Source: Bradyrhizobium sp. SZCCHNS1050 (GTDB taxonomy: Bacteria; Pseudomonadota; Alphaproteobacteria; Rhizobiales; Xanthobacteraceae). From it: 64,000 bases of DNA. Every line of letters starts with the position of its first letter. The stretch's first letter is position 1. Under the pieces are notes generated by a model. The model had not been told where the DNA came from. It did no database searches and worked only from the letters and a program-made list of their open reading frames with translations. The position numbers were made by a program, and so were the translations under genes. The stretch spans positions 5,149,501-5,213,500 of the forward strand of contig NZ_JAUETR010000001.1 in NCBI RefSeq assembly GCF_032484785.1, read 5' to 3'. Below, in pieces: positions 61,207 to 64,000 of the stretch.

Positions 61207-61291
61207 TCGCGCGACGTCGTGTGGCTTGGAGCCGGCGTGCACCGATGCTAGGGGTGCGCTGAGCAACAAGAACAACAGGGAGCACGACGCC

Positions 61292-62464
61292 ATGATCAAC
61301 CTGACGCCCGAGACCGTCCTGCCCGACGACGGCACCAGCGGCACGCTGGTTGGCCGGGTCTGGCGCCCCGACGTGGACGGACCGGCCGTGGTCGCGGTGC
61401 GCGATGACGGTGTTTATGACGTCACCTCGGCTTTCCCCACCGTCAGCGCGCTGTGCGAGCAGGATGATCCGGCGACGGCGCTACGCGGCATGGGCGGGCA
61501 GCGCATCGGCGACCTCGCCGCCATCCTCGCCAACACCCCGCCGGATCGCCGCGATCCGGCCAAGCCATGGCTGCTGGCACCGGTCGACCTGCAGGTCCTG
61601 AAGGCGGCCGGCGTCACCTTCGCGATCTCGATGCTGGAGCGCGTCATCGAGGAGCGGGCGCGCGGCAATCCGGCCTCGGCCGAGGCGATCCGGAAAGAGG
61701 TGGTGCGCCTGGTCGGCGACGATTTCTCCAAGCTGAAGCCCGGCTCCGACCAGGCGATGCACCTCAAGCAGGTGCTGATCGAGCAGAACGCCTGGAGCCA
61801 ATATCTCGAGGTCGGCATCGGCCCCGATGCCGAGGTCTTCACCAAGGCGCCGACGCTGTCATCTGTCGGCACCGGCATGGATGCCGGGCTGCATCCGAAA
61901 TCGACCTGGAACAATCCGGAGCCGGAGGTCGTGCTGGCGGTGTCGAGCCGCGGCCGGATCGTCGGCGCGATGCTCGGCAATGACGTCAACCTGCGCGACT
62001 TCGAGGGCCGCTCGGCGCTGCTGCTGTCGAAAGCCAAGGACAACAACGCCTCCTGCGCCATCGGCCCCTTGCTGCGCCTGTTCGACAAGACCTTCACGCT
62101 GGATGACGTCCGCAAGATGGACGTGGCGCTGAACGTGACCGGCAGCGACGGCTTCGTGCTCGACGGCCATTCCTCCATCAGCAAGATCAGCCGCGATCCG
62201 ACCGACCTCGTCGCCCAGACCATCGGTGCCGTGCATCAATATCCCGACGGCTTCGCGCTGTTCCTCGGCACGATGTTCGCGCCCGTCAAGGATCGCGACG
62301 CACCGGGCCAGGGGTTCACCCACAAGCGCGACGACATCGTCACGATCTCGGCGCCTCAACTCGGTCGTCTCGTCAACCGCATGCGCAACAGCGACGAATG
62401 CGAGCCGTGGACGTTCGGCGTGGGTGCGCTGATGCGCAGCCTGGCGCGGCGGAAGCTGATCTGA
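61292..62464 (+). CDS. fumarylacetoacetate hydrolase family protein
   Basis: A 390-residue FAH-fold enzyme. The C-terminal catalytic part has the metal-binding and family segments EPEVVLAVSSRGRIVGAML, NDVNLRDFEGRSALLLSKAKD; the N-terminal region (1-100) is separate. Length and sequence are of the type annotated as 2-keto-3-deoxy-sugar-acid dehydratase or AraD1-like proteins, which act in non-phosphorylating sugar-acid pathways; fumarylacetoacetate cleavage is less likely. ATG 61292 has AGGGAG 10 bases upstream. It stands between the autotransporter and a repeat, without pathway neighbours. Confidence 0.83.
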   Translation: MINLTPETVLPDDGTSGTLVGRVWRPDVDGPAVVAVRDDGVYDVTSAFPTVSALCEQDDPATALRGMGGQRIGDLAAILANTPPDRRDPAKPWLLAPVDLQVLKAAGVTFAISMLERVIEERARGNPASAEAIRKEVVRLVGDDFSKLKPGSDQAMHLKQVLIEQNAWSQYLEVGIGPDAEVFTKAPTLSSVGTGMDAGLHPKSTWNNPEPEVVLAVSSRGRIVGAMLGNDVNLRDFEGRSALLLSKAKDNNASCAIGPLLRLFDKTFTLDDVRKMDVALNVTGSDGFVLDGHSSISKISRDPTDLVAQTIGAVHQYPDGFALFLGTMFAPVKDRDAPGQGFTHKRDDIVTISAPQLGRLVNRMRNSDECEPWTFGVGALMRSLARRKLI

Positions 62465-62488
62465 GGCACGCAGCCTCCACACCCACGA

Positions 62489-62640
62489 TGTCATTCCGGG
62501 GCGCGCGACAGCGCGAGCCCGGAATCCATACGCCGCAGCGCTCGTGAGGCAGACGGCCTGAGTTACGATCGCGCTCCATCACGCAGGCTGGTGGTTATGG
62601 ACTCCGGGCTCGCTCGCTTCGCGAGCGCCCCGGAGTGACG
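62489..62640. repeat. REP-like palindromic element, family B (copy 2)
   Basis: Left arm TGTCATTCCGGGGCG then GAGCCCGGAATCCATA (62489-62530); right arm TATGGACTCCGGGCTC then GCGCCCCGGAGTGACG (62597-62640). The TCATTCCGGGGCG core matches copy 1 at 55769-55887. Extra CTCGCTTCGCGAG-type pairing occurs inside the right arm. It lies between two convergent genes. Confidence 0.8.
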
Positions 62641-62667
62641 GAGAGACTGGGGGGCTCCTGCGTCATC

Positions 62668-63927
62668 TCACACATGCCCCGAGGCCATCTGGCTGGCGGC
62701 GCGGCGCGGGCGCTCCTGCAGCGATGAGGCGTCGCCCAGCGCGCGCTCGCGCACCAGCGAGAGTGCGTGGTCGCGTTCGGCGGCCGTGCTGCGCCGTGGC
62801 TCCGACCGGCGCAGGCCCAGATCGTCGTCGATCGGATCCTTCGGCACCAGCGACAGCGCCCGCTCGAACGGATCGAGCGACGCGTCATGCCCCCTGCCGC
62901 CGTCACGGCCCGGCTCAGGCTCGGGCGGACGTCGCGCCACGAGCGTCTTGATGCGGCCGATCAGGCCGGATGGCGCTTCTGGTGGCGCGGAATCGAACGG
63001 GTCGGCATAGAACGTCGCGCCGGCCTTCTCGACCATCCCGGCGAGCGCGGTCACCATGCGCGGCGAGCCGCAGGCATAGACGACATCGGAGGCCGTCAGC
63101 GTCGGCATGTGCGGCTCGATCCGTCCGGTGCGGATCGAGGGATGATTGACCGGACCTTCCTCGACCGTCGGGATGATCGTGACGTTCGGCAGCCGCGCCA
63201 ATTGCGCCAGGATCGGCGTCATGTAGAGCTGCGGCAGCTTCTTGGCGCCGGCGATGATCACCATCGGCCGGTTGCGGGACTCGCGCAGCGCCATCGCGGC
63301 GATCGCCCAGATCGGCGCGAAGCCGGTGCCGCTGCCGGCGAGGACGAGACGGCCGGTGCCGCCCGGGCGCAGGAACGCATGCCCATACGGCCCCTGGATG
63401 CGCAGCCGATGGCCGGGACGGATGCCGCTGCCGAGCGCCGTCGTGACGCGGCCGCCGCGCACGCGCTTGATGTTGAGATGGATGACGCGGCCGCCGATGC
63501 GGCCGTCGAACGACGCCGTTGGGCTGTAGGCGCGTGCCGGATAGCCGTTGAAGGTGAACTTGAAGTACTGCCCGGGCAGATAGCTGATGCTCTTCTCCGG
63601 AGCGATCATCAGCTCCATGATGTCGGGCGCGACCTCGCGCAGGCCGACCAGCCGCGCCTTGCTGGTGTCGATTTCCGGCACGTCCTCCAGCTCGACGTCG
63701 AGATCGGAGACGACGCGCGCCTGGCAGGCATAGATCATGCCCTGCGTATGCGTCTCGCCGCACACCGTCTGGCCCTTGGAGACGTGAACCATGCAGGTGC
63801 CGCAGGTGCCGGCGCGACAGTCGAACGGAATCTCGACGCCGTTGGCGAGCGCGCCATCGAGCAGCACGTCACCCGCGCGGACGCGGAACTGGCGGCCCTT
63901 GACGGTGACGGTCCTGAAGTTCGACAT
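62668..63927 (-). CDS. ferredoxin-NAD(P)H reductase with plant-type [2Fe-2S] domain
   Basis: A 419-residue oxygenase-type reductase. Plant-type ferredoxin domain 1-85 with C37-x4-C42-x2-C45 and C68 (FDCRAGTCGTCM, YACQAR), FAD domain about 88-190 (RAYSPTAS), NAD domain about 195-310 (GSGTGFAPIWA). These proteins pass electrons from NAD(P)H to monooxygenases or dioxygenases. The last about 100 residues are a charged, proline-rich tail with two ALSLV-containing units, absent from ordinary homologues. ATG 63925-63927 has GAGGAGTGAAC upstream. A short in-frame tail (63983-64000) of another leftward gene may precede it, perhaps the oxygenase component, outside the window. Confidence 0.85.
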   Translation of the reverse strand: MSNFRTVTVKGRQFRVRAGDVLLDGALANGVEIPFDCRAGTCGTCMVHVSKGQTVCGETHTQGMIYACQARVVSDLDVELEDVPEIDTSKARLVGLREVAPDIMELMIAPEKSISYLPGQYFKFTFNGYPARAYSPTASFDGRIGGRVIHLNIKRVRGGRVTTALGSGIRPGHRLRIQGPYGHAFLRPGGTGRLVLAGSGTGFAPIWAIAAMALRESRNRPMVIIAGAKKLPQLYMTPILAQLARLPNVTIIPTVEEGPVNHPSIRTGRIEPHMPTLTASDVVYACGSPRMVTALAGMVEKAGATFYADPFDSAPPEAPSGLIGRIKTLVARRPPEPEPGRDGGRGHDASLDPFERALSLVPKDPIDDDLGLRRSEPRRSTAAERDHALSLVRERALGDASSLQERPRRAASQMASGHV

Positions 63928-63982
63928 GGTTCACTCCTCGATCGGATACGCTGTGACGATGGTGGGATGAGACCGCGGGGAT

Positions 63983-64000
63983 TCACGCCTTGCCGGGCGA
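63983..64000 (-). CDS. possible 3' end of a gene extending past the window
   Basis: On the minus strand the last 18 bases read as five codons (SPGKA) followed by TGA at 63983-63985, in frame with the right edge and 55 bases upstream of the ferredoxin reductase start. This would be the end of a co-directional gene, for example an oxygenase subunit, but 5 residues cannot prove it. Confidence 0.2.
   Translation of the reverse strand, partial: SPGKA

Noticed and set aside
58117..61344. A very long open frame on the minus strand opposite the autotransporter gene.
   Set aside because: GC-rich codons without stops in the antisense frame are common here. The frame is arginine-, histidine- and glycine-rich, has no motif, and the plus strand has a signal peptide and a barrel ending in W.
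1..64000. CRISPR arrays, insertion sequences, prophage or integrative elements.
   Set aside because: No regularly spaced repeats, transposase, integrase or phage genes were seen; composition is uniform and gene order is chromosomal.

Overview
The window looks like a chromosomal segment of an alphaproteobacterium of the Bradyrhizobium group. The evidence is a uniformly GC-rich sequence, an order fixK2 / orphan receiver / fixJ-fixL / stress gene / CBS gene / fixNOQP / fixGHIS that matches the classic Bradyrhizobium japonicum microaerobic locus, an nrtABC-globin-flavoprotein-nasC nitrate assimilation operon of the type described in the same species, and intergenic palindromic repeats typical of that group. 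No rRNA, tRNA, CRISPR array, prophage or insertion sequence was recognised.

Region 1-9 kb holds a 5'-truncated alkyl sulfatase, a family 4 glycosyltransferase, an ABC exporter, a glycogen-debranching-type enzyme coupled to a PRC-barrel protein, and an MFS transporter. Region 8.9-22.1 kb is the oxygen-response core. The heme sensor FixL phosphorylates FixJ, and FixJ probably acts on a TACGTAG direct repeat upstream of fixK2. FixK2 then acts on TTGA-N6-TCAA boxes in front of the orphan receiver gene, fixNOQP (cbb3 oxidase) and fixGHIS (its copper and assembly functions), with a one-mismatch box in front of the universal stress protein/CBS pair. Region 22-28 kb has an MFS transporter, two small exported proteins, a peroxiredoxin, a LysR regulator, a 3-hydroxybutyrate dehydrogenase-like SDR and a patatin-like lipase. 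Region 28.6-44.9 kb is a mixed chromosomal stretch: chemoreceptor, glycogen synthase, class III CoA-transferase, zinc alcohol dehydrogenase, decarboxylating dehydrogenase, enoyl-CoA hydratase, XRE and LysR regulators, CcdA, HWE histidine kinase, serine hydrolase and intradiol dioxygenase.

Region 44.9-55.8 kb is a nitrate/nitrite module. A PP2C-protein kinase fusion and a formate/nitrite-family channel read leftward. nrtA, nrtB, nrtC, a single-domain globin, an FAD oxidoreductase and an assimilatory nitrate reductase read rightward. The 679-base divergent spacer is crowded with symmetric elements: a perfect FixK box, two palindromes, a 15-bp perfect hairpin, a sigma-54-like motif with one defective position, and a structured leader ending in four T. 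This spacer, together with the kinase fusion, is the best candidate for undescribed regulation. Region 55.9-64 kb has an aldo/keto reductase, an EamA transporter, a large autotransporter with a degenerate repeat passenger, an FAH-family hydrolase and a ferredoxin-NAD(P)H reductase with an unusual C-terminal tail.

Start codons were chosen from ribosome-binding sites and family lengths; several (TTG or GTG) are inferences. No database search was available.
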